From: Clostridia bacterium
Lineage (GTDB): Bacteria > Bacillota > Clostridia > Christensenellales > Pumilibacteraceae
Direction: 5' to 3'
Length of the DNA: 64,000 nucleotides
Assembly (NCBI GenBank): GCA_017531795.1
Contig: JAFXKH010000009.1
Location: 1 to 64,000 of the forward strand
In this document: in pieces, positions 1 through 8,613 of the stretch
Layout of the letters: each line of letters opens with the position of its first letter
How positions within the stretch are numbered: the stretch's first letter is position 1
Made by a program: the position numbers and the translations under genes
The notes under the pieces: model-generated
Told to the model about the DNA's origin: nothing
Database searches by the model: none
Seen by the model: only the letters and a program-made list of their open reading frames with translations

Positions 1-46
1 GCCTGCAAAGCCTTGATCCCCAGTTCAAATCTGGGTGGTACCTCCA
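1..46 (+). tRNA. tRNA-Cys (GCA), 3' part
   Basis: Cut by the window edge. What remains is the anticodon loop with GCA at 5-7, a T-arm (CCCAG, loop, CTGGG) and an acceptor strand with discriminator T followed by an encoded CCA at 44-46. U73 with anticodon GCA fits tRNA-Cys. It stands 6 bases ahead of a tRNA-Leu gene and is probably co-transcribed with it. Confidence 0.88.
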
Positions 47-52
47 ATATTT

Positions 53-138
53 GCCCGAATGGCGGAATGGCAGACGCGACGGACTTAAAATCCGTTTGTG
101 GAAACACAGTGTCGGTTCAAGTCCGACTTCGGGCACCA
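53..138 (+). tRNA. tRNA-Leu (TAA)
   Basis: Eighty-six bases with acceptor stem GCCCGAA / TTCGGGC, an anticodon loop carrying TAA, a long class II variable arm, the T-loop GGTTCAAGTCC and an encoded CCA end. It is the last gene of a tRNA cluster and a terminator hairpin follows directly. Confidence 0.95.
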
Positions 139-148
139 GTACGACAAA

Positions 149-177
149 AAACGAACCAAAATATTGGTTCGTTTTTA
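149..177 (+). terminator. intrinsic terminator of the tRNA operon
   Basis: Perfect stem AACGAACC(AA) / (TT)GGTTCGTT followed by a T run, 11 bases after the tRNA-Leu CCA end. Confidence 0.88.
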
Positions 178-216
178 TTTTTTATAATTTTTATAAGATT
201 TTTCAAAATATTAAGT

Positions 217-1098
217 TTAATCAGGGTTAACGTGAACCATACAATGCTTTACGTCGGGGAACTGCAACTCTATTTCGTCATGAACTGTTTCCGCTATTTC
301 GTGAGCTTCAATCAAGCGCAGTTGACCGTCAACAGCCACTTCTATTTCAACGTATATTTTGTTTCCAAACACTCGCGTTTTTATTTCGTCCAGACAGCGT
401 ACTCCGTCCACGCTTTTTATGACTTCTGACATTTTCTGAACGGTTGTTTCATCACAGGATTTATCCACCATTTTTCCAACTGCGCCACGAAATATATCAA
501 CGGCAACTTTCAGTATCAACAGGCAAATTACAAGAGAGGCTATTGAATCTAAAATAGGCGCGCCAAGCATTGCTCCGAGTATTCCAACGAACGCCCCAAT
601 TGACGATAATGCGTCTGAACGATGATGCCACGCATCAGCCATAAGCGCGTCAGAGTTGATTTTTTTCGCGCCGTATCGCGTATACCAATACATACCTTCT
701 TTTATTATTATAGAGATTATTGCGGTGATTAACGCAGGCAGTTCGGGAACGTTAATCTGATAATTTCCACTCACCATATCCTGCACGCCGAATACTCCCA
801 ACGTAATGCCCACGCCGGCAAGCAAGACTGCAAGTAAAATCGCGACTACGCACTCAAAACGCTCGTGACCGTACGGGTGTCCTTTATCCGAATCTTTTGA
901 CGCAACTTTTATTCCTATAAGAACTACCACGGTACTGAATACGTCAGATGCTGAGTGTACGGCATCGGAAACCATTGCGCTGGAATGGGCAAAAATACCG
1001 GCTAATAATTTGCCGACAAAAAGAAATACGTTTATTATAATAGTAACGATCGATACCGTTATTGCTATTTTTACAGTATTAGTTTTCCTTTTTTCCAT
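217..1098 (-). CDS. cation diffusion facilitator family transporter
   Basis: A 293-residue inner-membrane divalent cation/proton antiporter of the CDF family (Zn2+, Fe2+ or Mn2+ efflux). The N-terminal half holds the hydrophobic segments, with the CDF metal-site pair His48 and Asp52 (SDAVHSASD) in TM2 and a second site in ADAWHHRSD in TM5. The GHPYGHER loop is typical, and the C-terminal ~80 residues form the cytoplasmic dimerisation domain. I place the start at the ATG at 1098, which has GGAAG upstream; the longer frame to 1131 would run deep into the gene before it. It overlaps the dipeptidase gene by 20 bases, so the two are probably translated together. The metal cannot be predicted from sequence. 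Confidence 0.88.
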   Translation of the reverse strand: MEKRKTNTVKIAITVSIVTIIINVFLFVGKLLAGIFAHSSAMVSDAVHSASDVFSTVVVLIGIKVASKDSDKGHPYGHERFECVVAILLAVLLAGVGITLGVFGVQDMVSGNYQINVPELPALITAIISIIIKEGMYWYTRYGAKKINSDALMADAWHHRSDALSSIGAFVGILGAMLGAPILDSIASLVICLLILKVAVDIFRGAVGKMVDKSCDETTVQKMSEVIKSVDGVRCLDEIKTRVFGNKIYVEIEVAVDGQLRLIEAHEIAETVHDEIELQFPDVKHCMVHVNPD

Positions 1099-1882
1099 TT
1101 TTGCTTCCAAAAAATCTTTGAGCGTTTTCAAAAAAGATTTTATTTATTTCATCCGTTGTAAAACCGTATGATGCCATTTCATTGCGGAGTAAATCAAACT
1201 CCATATACGTACTTAGTCCCGTTATTCTTTCGTCGCTTCCGTTGAAATCCGTCCCTATTGCAACGTAATTAACCCCAACAAGGTCTGCAAAATGAACGAT
1301 ATGTAATAAATAATCTTTTCTGCTTGCCTTTTTTTCACTAAGAAACTTCGGAACTGCAAAAACGCCTATAATTCCACTTTGCTTCGCCACAAGTTTTGCC
1401 ATTTCATCAGTTATTAAGCGTGAATTGTTAAAAAGTCGGCGTGACGCCGTGTGCGATAAAAAAACTTTTTCGTAATTGTCTATTGCGGAAAAAAATGCTT
1501 TATCAGAAAGATGTGATAAGTCCAACGGAATATCCCTTATGCACATTTCTGACAATGCCCTTTTGCCGTGAACAGAAAGGCTTTTTTCTACGCCTACGCC
1601 ACCTGCGTAACAGTTCTCGCCGTTCCAAGTAAGAGAAACATAAGCAAGATTAGGTATATCTAATATTTCTTCAAAAGAAAGAATACCACTTAAATCCTCT
1701 ATCGCCCATTTGTCATTATCGTCAAGCGCATACAGATAACGCATTACGTCGTCTTTGCGAAGGCGTTTGTTCGTCGTCCATAGAGCGTAAATGACGTTTT
1801 TCGCGAGAGAATTTTCCGTTTTTTCCTTTTTAATATCAACATAGGTATTCGTCAACAAGTCGTTATGCAAATCATAAATCAT
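1079..1882 (-). CDS. membrane dipeptidase (peptidase M19 family), short form
   Basis: A zinc dipeptidase of the renal dipeptidase family, which cleaves Xaa-Xaa dipeptides. Visible metal-site motifs are DLHND (Asp4, His6, Asp8) at the extreme N-terminus, IEDLSG for the bridging glutamate, LDLSH and LSH for the later histidines, and GTDFNG near the C-terminus. At 267 residues it is shorter than most family members (about 310-400), with the loss in the middle insertions rather than at the metal site. No signal peptide is seen, so it is probably cytoplasmic. It lies 18 bases from the end of the zinc-ribbon gene and overlaps the CDF gene, suggesting one transcript. Confidence 0.82.
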   Translation of the reverse strand: MIYDLHNDLLTNTYVDIKKEKTENSLAKNVIYALWTTNKRLRKDDVMRYLYALDDNDKWAIEDLSGILSFEEILDIPNLAYVSLTWNGENCYAGGVGVEKSLSVHGKRALSEMCIRDIPLDLSHLSDKAFFSAIDNYEKVFLSHTASRRLFNNSRLITDEMAKLVAKQSGIIGVFAVPKFLSEKKASRKDYLLHIVHFADLVGVNYVAIGTDFNGSDERITGLSTYMEFDLLRNEMASYGFTTDEINKIFFENAQRFFGSKNGKKEN

Positions 1883-1900
1883 AATTTATGATTACGCGCG

Positions 1901-3415
1901 TCAACCGTTCTTTATGCTGGTAATTATTTGCGAGTATATCGTTCGAAGTTTGTCGAACTTTTCTGTTTTTTCTATCTCACTCATACGGTAATCAAACAGG
2001 AATAAGAGGTCTTCGCAAGCCTCTTTGCACGTTTTAAGCAAATTTATCCTATCTGCCGATTTATGTTCCACATAAGCGATTACGTCGTTCAATGCAGGAA
2101 GCGCAGTACATACTATGCCGTAAAGAAAATTTCGATAGTAAAAATAAGCTTTGTTTTTTCTGCTACGCGCAAAATCCAATTCGCTTTTTATTTTGAATTT
2201 CTGACTGCCGTAATATCGAAACACGATATCATACAAACGAGCAAAGAAAGACTTTAATAACGCATCTGTTTTTTCCTTGGTATTAAGCACCGAAGCATAA
2301 ATCAAATTATTTAAATCACCGGTTATCGTTTCGTAGTCATTAAGGATTGGAGAAGTAATATTTATACTCTTGTTTGTATCCACACTAACGTTTGGAACAA
2401 AAAGTTCAAGAGCAATACCAATCGCCTTTAATAATATCTGCGAAGAGTCTTCATTTTTTCGCAACGTTGCCATATTAAACAGCGTATGATATGTATAAGA
2501 TAACGCGCTCTTACATAAGTTGGAAATATGCTCAAAATTTTTGCCGTCATCCTCACCTTTTACGTCGTGTTTTTTATGAAATTCGGATATTTCCACTATT
2601 ACCGAGTCAAGATATGAGTTCAGATCTCGCTTTGAGGCTTTATAATGCGGAAACATATACGACGGAACGATTTTTTTAACAAAATAACTATATACCGAAA
2701 AAAGCGATTTCGCTTCGTCATAAGCCTGAGCCGAAGGATATACCAGATTCCCATTAATGCTTCGTACGGATTGAACTCTTTCGCACGCTTTCATCGCAAG
2801 ATCACAAATGGAAACTATTTTATTCCCAATATCCTGCTCTTTTGCCATTACCGCCTCAACGTCGAGTAAAGTTATGGCGCGTATCTTCTTTGCAAAATTC
2901 AAGTACGCTTCGTCTGCGCTTTCTGATTCTCTGACGTTTCTGCTACCATCGTCAATCGCCTCGTAGTGCTTTTTTATCATTGAGTAAAGATCAGTAAAAA
3001 GACGAACCAAAAACATCTTTTTAGTGTCGTTAGGCTGAGAAGAATTTACCATTTTCACTATAGGCAAGTCAATGAGCGACATAACGGTTTGCAAGCCAAG
3101 CACTCTGCCTACGTGTCCGTGCAGAAGTAATCCGCTTAAAATGTAAAAATATTCTGCAAAAAAATTATTCTTGTCATAATCACGCACGTGGTTAAAATAA
3201 ATTTCCGCATTCTGATAATCGCCCTTTGCAAAATACTGTTGCGCTTTTACGTACTCCATGCGCGCTGATTCATAATCCACGATATTTCCCAAAGTCGTCA
3301 ATTCCACGTAAGAGAAAGAACGCGCGCAGTAAGGGCAGACGTATCTGTCCTCACCGTTGCGTTGAAAGTTTACACTTTTACCGCAATGAATACAAATAGC
3401 ATTTAATTCCGACAT
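1901..3415 (-). CDS. uncharacterised zinc-ribbon and TPR-like protein
   Basis: I do not recognise this 504-residue protein. It begins with a four-cysteine zinc ribbon (CIHC at residues 9-12 and CPYC at 28-31), followed by a TPR-like helical pair around residues 55-95 (YVKAQQYFAKGDYQNAEIYF). The rest is predicted to be mostly helical, with no membrane segment or enzyme motif. It is the first gene of its unit and has a strong sigma-A-type promoter of its own. The architecture resembles clostridial proteins in which a short zinc ribbon is joined to a long helical domain, but no function can be assigned. Confidence 0.75.
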   Translation of the reverse strand: MSELNAICIHCGKSVNFQRNGEDRYVCPYCARSFSYVELTTLGNIVDYESARMEYVKAQQYFAKGDYQNAEIYFNHVRDYDKNNFFAEYFYILSGLLLHGHVGRVLGLQTVMSLIDLPIVKMVNSSQPNDTKKMFLVRLFTDLYSMIKKHYEAIDDGSRNVRESESADEAYLNFAKKIRAITLLDVEAVMAKEQDIGNKIVSICDLAMKACERVQSVRSINGNLVYPSAQAYDEAKSLFSVYSYFVKKIVPSYMFPHYKASKRDLNSYLDSVIVEISEFHKKHDVKGEDDGKNFEHISNLCKSALSYTYHTLFNMATLRKNEDSSQILLKAIGIALELFVPNVSVDTNKSINITSPILNDYETITGDLNNLIYASVLNTKEKTDALLKSFFARLYDIVFRYYGSQKFKIKSELDFARSRKNKAYFYYRNFLYGIVCTALPALNDVIAYVEHKSADRINLLKTCKEACEDLLFLFDYRMSEIEKTEKFDKLRTIYSQIITSIKNG

Positions 3416-3444
3416 AATCGCACATCCTTATACAAATTATTCAC

Positions 3445-3473
3445 ATTATACACCAAATTATGCTGTTTGTAAA
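3445..3473 (-). promoter_or_regulatory. sigma-A-type promoter of the zinc-ribbon gene
   Basis: On the minus strand, TTTACA (3473-3468), a 17-base spacer and TATAAT (3450-3445), with the start codon 30 bases downstream. Confidence 0.75.
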
Positions 3474-3505
3474 GAGAATTGAAATTATAGCAATCGTAGA
3501 ATTAC

Positions 3506-3532
3506 AAAAGGGCCTCCAAAGGAAGCCCTTTT
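3506..3532 (-). terminator. intrinsic terminator after ispH-rpsA
   Basis: Twelve-base stem AAAAGGGCTTCC / GGAGGCCCTTTT with a TTT loop (one G-T pair), 11 bases past the stop codon of the ispH fusion gene. It closes the cmk-plsC-ispH transcript. Confidence 0.88.
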
Positions 3533-3542
3533 AATAATCGTA

Positions 3543-5591
3543 TTAGTCTTTAAGATCTTTGAGAAGTTCTGCGAAAGGATTGTTACCAGTATCTTCATCG
3601 CTCCACTCAGAATCGTCTTCTTTGACAATTTCTCTCTTCTTAGGAGCGCGGGGTTTGCTTTCCTTTTTCTCAGCCTTAACTGCCTTTTCTTCTTCAGTAG
3701 GAGCAGGCATACATGCTTTTGCGCTAAGCGTTATCTTCTTTTCATCGGGATCGATTGCAAAGACCTTAACCTTAACTTCATCGCCTACCTTAAATACGTC
3801 GTTGATATTCTTAACGTATACGTTGGATGCTTCGGAAACGTGAACGAGTCCTTCTACGCCGGGTTCAACTTCAACAAATGCGCCGAAAGGCATAATCGAA
3901 GTTACTTTTCCAACAAATTCTGATCCAACGGGGTGATTCTCCATAGCAAGTTCAAAAGGATGCTTTTGAAGTTGCTTATAACCAAGAGATACCTTACCCT
4001 TTTCTCTATCTGCCTTTAATACAACGAAGTCATACTTCTTGCCGGTATGAATAACGTCGTCAATAGATCTGAACTTAGTCCAAGATACGTCGCTGATATG
4101 AACGAGACAGTCATAACCGTCTACGCTTACAAAAGCGCCAAACTTGGAAATACCTTTTACCTTTCCATTAACGATTACGCCGGGGATTACGTTAGCCCAG
4201 AAAATTTCTTCTCTTTCTTTGCGCTCTCTCTCAAGAATTACTTTTTGGCTTGCAACAATTCTACGCTTTGAGTCGTCAATTTCAAGCTGAGTAAGTCTGA
4301 GAGTCTTTCCAATGAAAGGCTTTAAGTCGTGAATGTACTTTTCTTTGATCTGAGATGCAGGCACGAAAACGGTATAAGTGCCGAGTTTACCAATAAGACC
4401 ACCTTTGGTCTCACGGTCAACTACGAGTTCAAAAATTTCGCCGTTACGAATAGTGTCTACGATTTTGTCGCCTTCTTTGATCTTATCTACCTTTTTCTTT
4501 GAAAAACGATAGAGTCCGTCCTCAGCTTTCGCGCTGAGAAGAATAACGTCAAGTTCGTCACCGGGCTTATAATTATCGGGATTATAAGCATCGTTAAGAT
4601 CTGCTTCGTCGGCAGAAATATATCCGTCGATTTTCACGCCAAAGTTTACGGTAATACCCTTTTCGTCAGCGGCAGTTACCTTAACTTTCATTCTTTTGCC
4701 ATCTTTTAATTTGCCGTTTGTTCCAACGGCGTCGACCGCCTGCAAAAACTCTTCGTTCTGCGCTTCGGTGTAGTTGTTTTCCATGTACTGAATTACCTCC
4801 GTTATCGACTCTGTCGGAGCCGACGCGCCGGCTACTATTCCTATATTATCGCCGACATTAAATTTTATTGATTTTAGTTCGTCTGCGTTAGTGATGAGAT
4901 AAGTGCTGGAAAAACGGACGCATATATCTTTCAACTTAGACGTATTCGAACTTTTGGGATCTCCGATAACGAGCATTTTATCGCATTTTTGCGACAAAAG
5001 TTCCGCTTCTCTTTGACGCTCCATAGTAGTATAACAAATTGTGTCAAATATTTCAACTGTTTTTAGACTACATTTACGAATTTTATTGATTATATTGTGA
5101 AATTTTTCCGCAGACGCGGTCGTTTGGGCTACTAAACATACTTTGTCGCTGAAATTTAACTCCGGCAATTCTTCAGAGTCAATTACGATTGCGGAATAAT
5201 CACACAAAGAATTTATGCCTATAATTTCGGGATGATCTTTTTTGCCAAAAATCAGGATTTTATATCCGTCGGAGTATTTTTCACTTACTATCTTACGAAT
5301 ACGCTCAACGAAAGTGCAAGTGGCGTCAACTATCGTAAGGCCCTTTTCTTTTGCCTCTTCAATAATCTCTTTCGGCGCGCCATGAGAACGAATTATTATC
5401 GTACCTGAATTTATACGCGACAGATTATTTATGGCTTTTATTCCACGACGTTCAAGCATATCAACGATACGCTTATTATGTATAAGTTCACCGTATGTAT
5501 AAACAGGTAAAGGATATTCCTTTTGCGCCATTGCTAACGACCGCTTAACACCATAACAAAAGCCGAGATTTTTCGCGCGGATAATTTTCAA
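3543..5591 (-). CDS. ispH: bifunctional HMBPP reductase (IspH) / ribosomal protein S1
   Basis: Residues 1-280 are IspH (LytB), the last enzyme of the MEP isoprenoid pathway, which reduces HMBPP to IPP and DMAPP at a [4Fe-4S] cluster. The three cluster cysteines are Cys12 (GFCYGV), Cys92 (DATCTFV) and Cys186 (TICYTT), and the catalytic glutamate is Glu122 (PEIIG). Residues ~285-640 hold four S1 RNA-binding domains, the last two most canonical (FGAFVSV and FGAFVEV). The tail is lysine/glutamate-rich. This fusion is a known feature of Clostridia, where it stands in for separate ispH and rpsA genes. The start is 2 bases after the plsC stop, in a cmk-plsC-ispH unit also typical of the class. dxs and ispA of isoprenoid synthesis lie about 20 kb away. 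Confidence 0.95.
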   Translation of the reverse strand: MKIIRAKNLGFCYGVKRSLAMAQKEYPLPVYTYGELIHNKRIVDMLERRGIKAINNLSRINSGTIIIRSHGAPKEIIEEAKEKGLTIVDATCTFVERIRKIVSEKYSDGYKILIFGKKDHPEIIGINSLCDYSAIVIDSEELPELNFSDKVCLVAQTTASAEKFHNIINKIRKCSLKTVEIFDTICYTTMERQREAELLSQKCDKMLVIGDPKSSNTSKLKDICVRFSSTYLITNADELKSIKFNVGDNIGIVAGASAPTESITEVIQYMENNYTEAQNEEFLQAVDAVGTNGKLKDGKRMKVKVTAADEKGITVNFGVKIDGYISADEADLNDAYNPDNYKPGDELDVILLSAKAEDGLYRFSKKKVDKIKEGDKIVDTIRNGEIFELVVDRETKGGLIGKLGTYTVFVPASQIKEKYIHDLKPFIGKTLRLTQLEIDDSKRRIVASQKVILERERKEREEIFWANVIPGVIVNGKVKGISKFGAFVSVDGYDCLVHISDVSWTKFRSIDDVIHTGKKYDFVVLKADREKGKVSLGYKQLQKHPFELAMENHPVGSEFVGKVTSIMPFGAFVEVEPGVEGLVHVSEASNVYVKNINDVFKVGDEVKVKVFAIDPDEKKITLSAKACMPAPTEEEKAVKAEKKESKPRAPKKREIVKEDDSEWSDEDTGNNPFAELLKDLKD

Positions 5592-5593
5592 AA

Positions 5594-6385
5594 TTATTCC
5601 TCCGTTTTCGCTTGCGCCGTTTTTGCTTGTTTCTTTGCCAATTTTTGTTTAATTCTATTCTGTTTTTTTAATTCTTTCAAGCGTTTACGTTCGAGCTTTT
5701 GCAAGCGTTTGTATTCGCCTTTGATTTGCATTATCTCGTTCAAGCGATCTTTTGCTTTTTCCAAGCCATTGCGTATATCCGTTCCGAACGCAGAAATTTT
5801 TTCTGTATCCACTCGCCCGTTCAAATATTGATCGCAAGTTATTGGTTCTCCAACATATACGTAGTTTTTGCGGAAATACTTCGGTTTTTTATAAAAATAA
5901 ACGGGAATTACGGGTACTTTTGCCTGTAATGCGAACAATGCAGTACCGTTTTTAAATTGAAGCATATCAGCATCTTCGTCACGATTTCTCGTTCCTTCAG
6001 GGAAGATACCGACTACTTCTCCTTTTTTCAAAATATTTACTACTTTCCTTATAGTGGATAAATCGGGTTTATCGCGATTTACGGCAACAACGCCGAGTTT
6101 AGGGAACAACCATCTGCAAAATGCCGAGTTATAATGTTCCTTTTTTGATACGAAATGTCTGTAACCCGGAACGGCGTAAAACGAAAAAGGTATTTCACGC
6201 GCGCTACGGTGATTAAAAGCAATAATATATCCGCCCTCAGTAGGAAGATTTTCCAAGCCAAGAGCCACACCGGGAAATAATATTTTCATAGGCACGTAAG
6301 CAAGTGCCCGAAAGAACTTGTACCACGCCAGATAATTACATTCCTTGTCGATATATTTTTTGTACTTTTCTTTAATTTCAGACAT
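5594..6385 (-). CDS. plsC: 1-acyl-sn-glycerol-3-phosphate acyltransferase (PlsC family)
   Basis: A 263-residue membrane-associated acyltransferase that would add the second acyl chain to lysophosphatidic acid. Block I reads NHRSARE, so the catalytic HX4D motif is HX4E here (His59, Glu64); block III is FPEGTRNR near residue 130 and the later PVIPVYF segment also fits. The last ~50 residues are a very basic lysine-rich tail. Its start overlaps the cmk stop by 8 bases. The Asp-to-Glu change keeps the charge, so activity is plausible but not certain. Confidence 0.85.
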   Translation of the reverse strand: MSEIKEKYKKYIDKECNYLAWYKFFRALAYVPMKILFPGVALGLENLPTEGGYIIAFNHRSAREIPFSFYAVPGYRHFVSKKEHYNSAFCRWLFPKLGVVAVNRDKPDLSTIRKVVNILKKGEVVGIFPEGTRNRDEDADMLQFKNGTALFALQAKVPVIPVYFYKKPKYFRKNYVYVGEPITCDQYLNGRVDTEKISAFGTDIRNGLEKAKDRLNEIMQIKGEYKRLQKLERKRLKELKKQNRIKQKLAKKQAKTAQAKTEE

Positions 6386-7046
6386 TTTCGTTTATCATCT
6401 CCACAACGAACTTAATTACTTCTTCAATTGACATATTATCAGAATTGATCTCAACAGCATCGTCTGCTTTCTTCAAGGGGGATATTGCTCTGTTCATATC
6501 CCTGAAATCCCTTTCGTTTATATCGGCAAGGACTTTATCAAATTCTACCGTTTGCCCTTTCGCGATCAATTCGTCATAACGTCTTTTTGCGCGGATTTCA
6601 GGCGACGCCGTAAGATATATTTTATACTTAGCGTTGGGAAGAACGGAAGTGCCTATATCTCTACCGTCAAGTACGGAAGAATATTCGCTCGCCACTCGTC
6701 TTTGCAAATCAAGTAACGCTTTTCTAACGGACGGCAGGGCGGAAAATCTGCTTCCGTATCCTGATACGAAATCTTGTCTTATTGCCGTAGAAACGTCTTC
6801 CCCGTCAAGATATACGTGTTGTTTTCCTTCTTCGTCGTAAGAAACTTTTATATCAACTAAGCCAAGAAGTCTGGAAACTATTTCATCGTTTTCTTCCCAG
6901 CCGTCACGGTATGCTTTTAATCCCACCGCGCGATAAAGCGCGCCCGTATCGAGATAACTAATACCGAGTTTCGAAGATAACGCTTTCGCTATCGTGCTTT
7001 TTCCTGCGCCTGACGGCCCGTCGATTGCTATGTTAAAATGATTCAT
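6378..7046 (-). CDS. cmk: cytidylate kinase
   Basis: A 222-residue CMP/dCMP kinase that makes CDP and dCDP for nucleic acid synthesis. The P-loop is GPSGAGKST at the N-terminus; YLDTGALYRA and the DGRDIGT segment are the family's CMP-binding motifs. I choose the ATG at 7046, preceded by AGAAAGGA; the frame stays open upstream into aroH but has no family sequence there. Its start codon overlaps the aroH stop (ATGA), indicating translational coupling. Confidence 0.94.
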   Translation of the reverse strand: MNHFNIAIDGPSGAGKSTIAKALSSKLGISYLDTGALYRAVGLKAYRDGWEENDEIVSRLLGLVDIKVSYDEEGKQHVYLDGEDVSTAIRQDFVSGYGSRFSALPSVRKALLDLQRRVASEYSSVLDGRDIGTSVLPNAKYKIYLTASPEIRAKRRYDELIAKGQTVEFDKVLADINERDFRDMNRAISPLKKADDAVEINSDNMSIEEVIKFVVEMINENV

Positions 7047-7396
7047 TTTATTAAGTCCTTTCTTAATGTTTGCGCTTTGCCGAGATATACGTGAGTGGGT
7101 TTCGTTTCCTTTTCGGATACTACCGTAACGAGTACCCTTATACAAAGAGGTAACGCGCCGTCTATTGAAGGTTCTTTACATGAAAATAACGGAGCATCAA
7201 GCACCCCTGACTCACGAATTGCTTTTGCCGGATAATACGCCGTTATGTCATCGGTAGTTGAAATAATTATGCTTATTGCGCTTGAAATGGAGTTTTTTGC
7301 TACTATTTCTCGCATAAGCATTATTGATTTTGTTTCTATTTCTTCTTTTGTATTGGCGTCAACAGTAATTGCGCCCCTTATTGCATAGATATTCAT
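7043..7396 (-). CDS. aroH: chorismate mutase, AroH type
   Basis: A 117-residue chorismate mutase that converts chorismate to prephenate on the way to Phe and Tyr. The start IRGAITVDANTKEEI, the central YYPAKAIRESG and the LPLCIRVLV segment are the monofunctional AroH family hallmarks, with arginines where the active site needs them. The length is close to the family norm of ~120. The ATG at 7396 overlaps the stop of the preceding flavoprotein gene by one base (TGATG) and has GGGAAG 6 bases upstream. No other aromatic biosynthesis gene is nearby. Confidence 0.92.
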   Translation of the reverse strand: MNIYAIRGAITVDANTKEEIETKSIMLMREIVAKNSISSAISIIISTTDDITAYYPAKAIRESGVLDAPLFSCKEPSIDGALPLCIRVLVTVVSEKETKPTHVYLGKAQTLRKDLIK

Positions 7397-8613
7397 CATA
7401 TACTTCCCGTGGCTATACCTGCCGCCTTGCCCGTAGCAAACGCGCATTGAAGATTAAAACCTCCCGTAAGCGCATCTACGTCCAACACTTCGCCAACAAA
7501 ATACAGCCCCTTTATAATTTTGCTTTCCATTGTTTTTGGATTAATTTCTTTCAGACTGACTCCGCCCGACGTTATTATCGCGTGATTAGGATCAGCAATA
7601 GAACGGATTTTGAACGAAAGATTTTTTATTGTAAATCCGAGAGCGAACCGCTCCTCTTTCGTTATTGAGTTTGCTTTTTTATGCCCGTTTACTCTACTTT
7701 GCGCAAGAACGTAAGGTATTATTGCCTTGGGCAACAATCCTGCAAGCACGTTAGTTAAATCCTTATTATGAAACTCAACGAAGTCACCCGACAAACGAGC
7801 GTCAAGAGTTTCGGGAGCCAGGGCGGGCTTAAAATCAATCGTCAGTTTTTCCCCTTTTAGGTTATATTTGTTAATAAGACTACTAAGCGTAAGAATAATC
7901 GGACCGCTGACGCCTTTATCTGTAAAAAGCATTTCACCAAAACGAGAAATAGTTTTATTCCCCACCTTAAAAGTAACGCTTACGTTTTTGAGAGATAAGC
8001 CTTCAAGCGACTTTACGTCGTCCATCAAGTCAATCGCAGATAAAGCAGGCAAAATGGGCGTTACGGTATGTCCAAAATTTTTCGCTATCGTATATCCGTC
8101 ACCCGTACTTCCCGTCGCTTTATAACTGTTACCACCTGTTGCTATTATTAGTTTATCAAAAATGAAATCACCGTTATTGGTAGTTACGATAAACTCGTTA
8201 TCAATTTTCTTTACAGAAGTAACTTCGGTATTCAAGCATACCTTGCAACCGTTTTTATTTACTGCTGATGACAACGCGCTTATAATATCGCTTGATTTGT
8301 CAGAAACAGGAAACACTCTATTTCCCCTTTCCGTTTTCGTCCGAACACCGTTTTCCGCAAGAAATTCCATAAGAGCAGGAGGAGGAAATGCAGAAAGCGA
8401 ACTCATCATAAACTTTTCGCCATTTACTATATTTGGAAGAAACTCGTAAAGCGCGCAATTATTAGTCACGTTACAACGACCTTTACCGGTAATATAAATC
8501 TTTTTTCCGAGTTTTTCGTTCTTTTCAAGCAACGTAACGTCGCCCGTAGCAAAAGACGCCGAAAGCATACCCGATGCGCCACCGCCTATTATTCCCACTC
8601 TGTCCAATTTCAA
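7396..8613 (-). CDS. BaiN/HI0933-type flavoprotein (NAD(P)/FAD oxidoreductase)
   Basis: A 405-residue FAD-binding protein of the YhiN/HI0933/BaiN family. The N-terminal dinucleotide fold is VGIIGGGASGMLSA, followed by the family motif ITGKGRCNVTNNC (residues ~42-54). LIIATGGNSYKATGSTGDGY and the C-terminal TGGFNLQCAFATGKAAG are the remaining conserved blocks. Family members include bile-acid dehydroxylation enzymes and others of unknown substrate, so I do not assign a reaction. The start overlaps the surE stop by four bases. This flavoprotein-cmk-plsC-ispH order is common in Clostridia. Confidence 0.88.
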   Translation of the reverse strand: MKLDRVGIIGGGASGMLSASFATGDVTLLEKNEKLGKKIYITGKGRCNVTNNCALYEFLPNIVNGEKFMMSSLSAFPPPALMEFLAENGVRTKTERGNRVFPVSDKSSDIISALSSAVNKNGCKVCLNTEVTSVKKIDNEFIVTTNNGDFIFDKLIIATGGNSYKATGSTGDGYTIAKNFGHTVTPILPALSAIDLMDDVKSLEGLSLKNVSVTFKVGNKTISRFGEMLFTDKGVSGPIILTLSSLINKYNLKGEKLTIDFKPALAPETLDARLSGDFVEFHNKDLTNVLAGLLPKAIIPYVLAQSRVNGHKKANSITKEERFALGFTIKNLSFKIRSIADPNHAIITSGGVSLKEINPKTMESKIIKGLYFVGEVLDVDALTGGFNLQCAFATGKAAGIATGSI

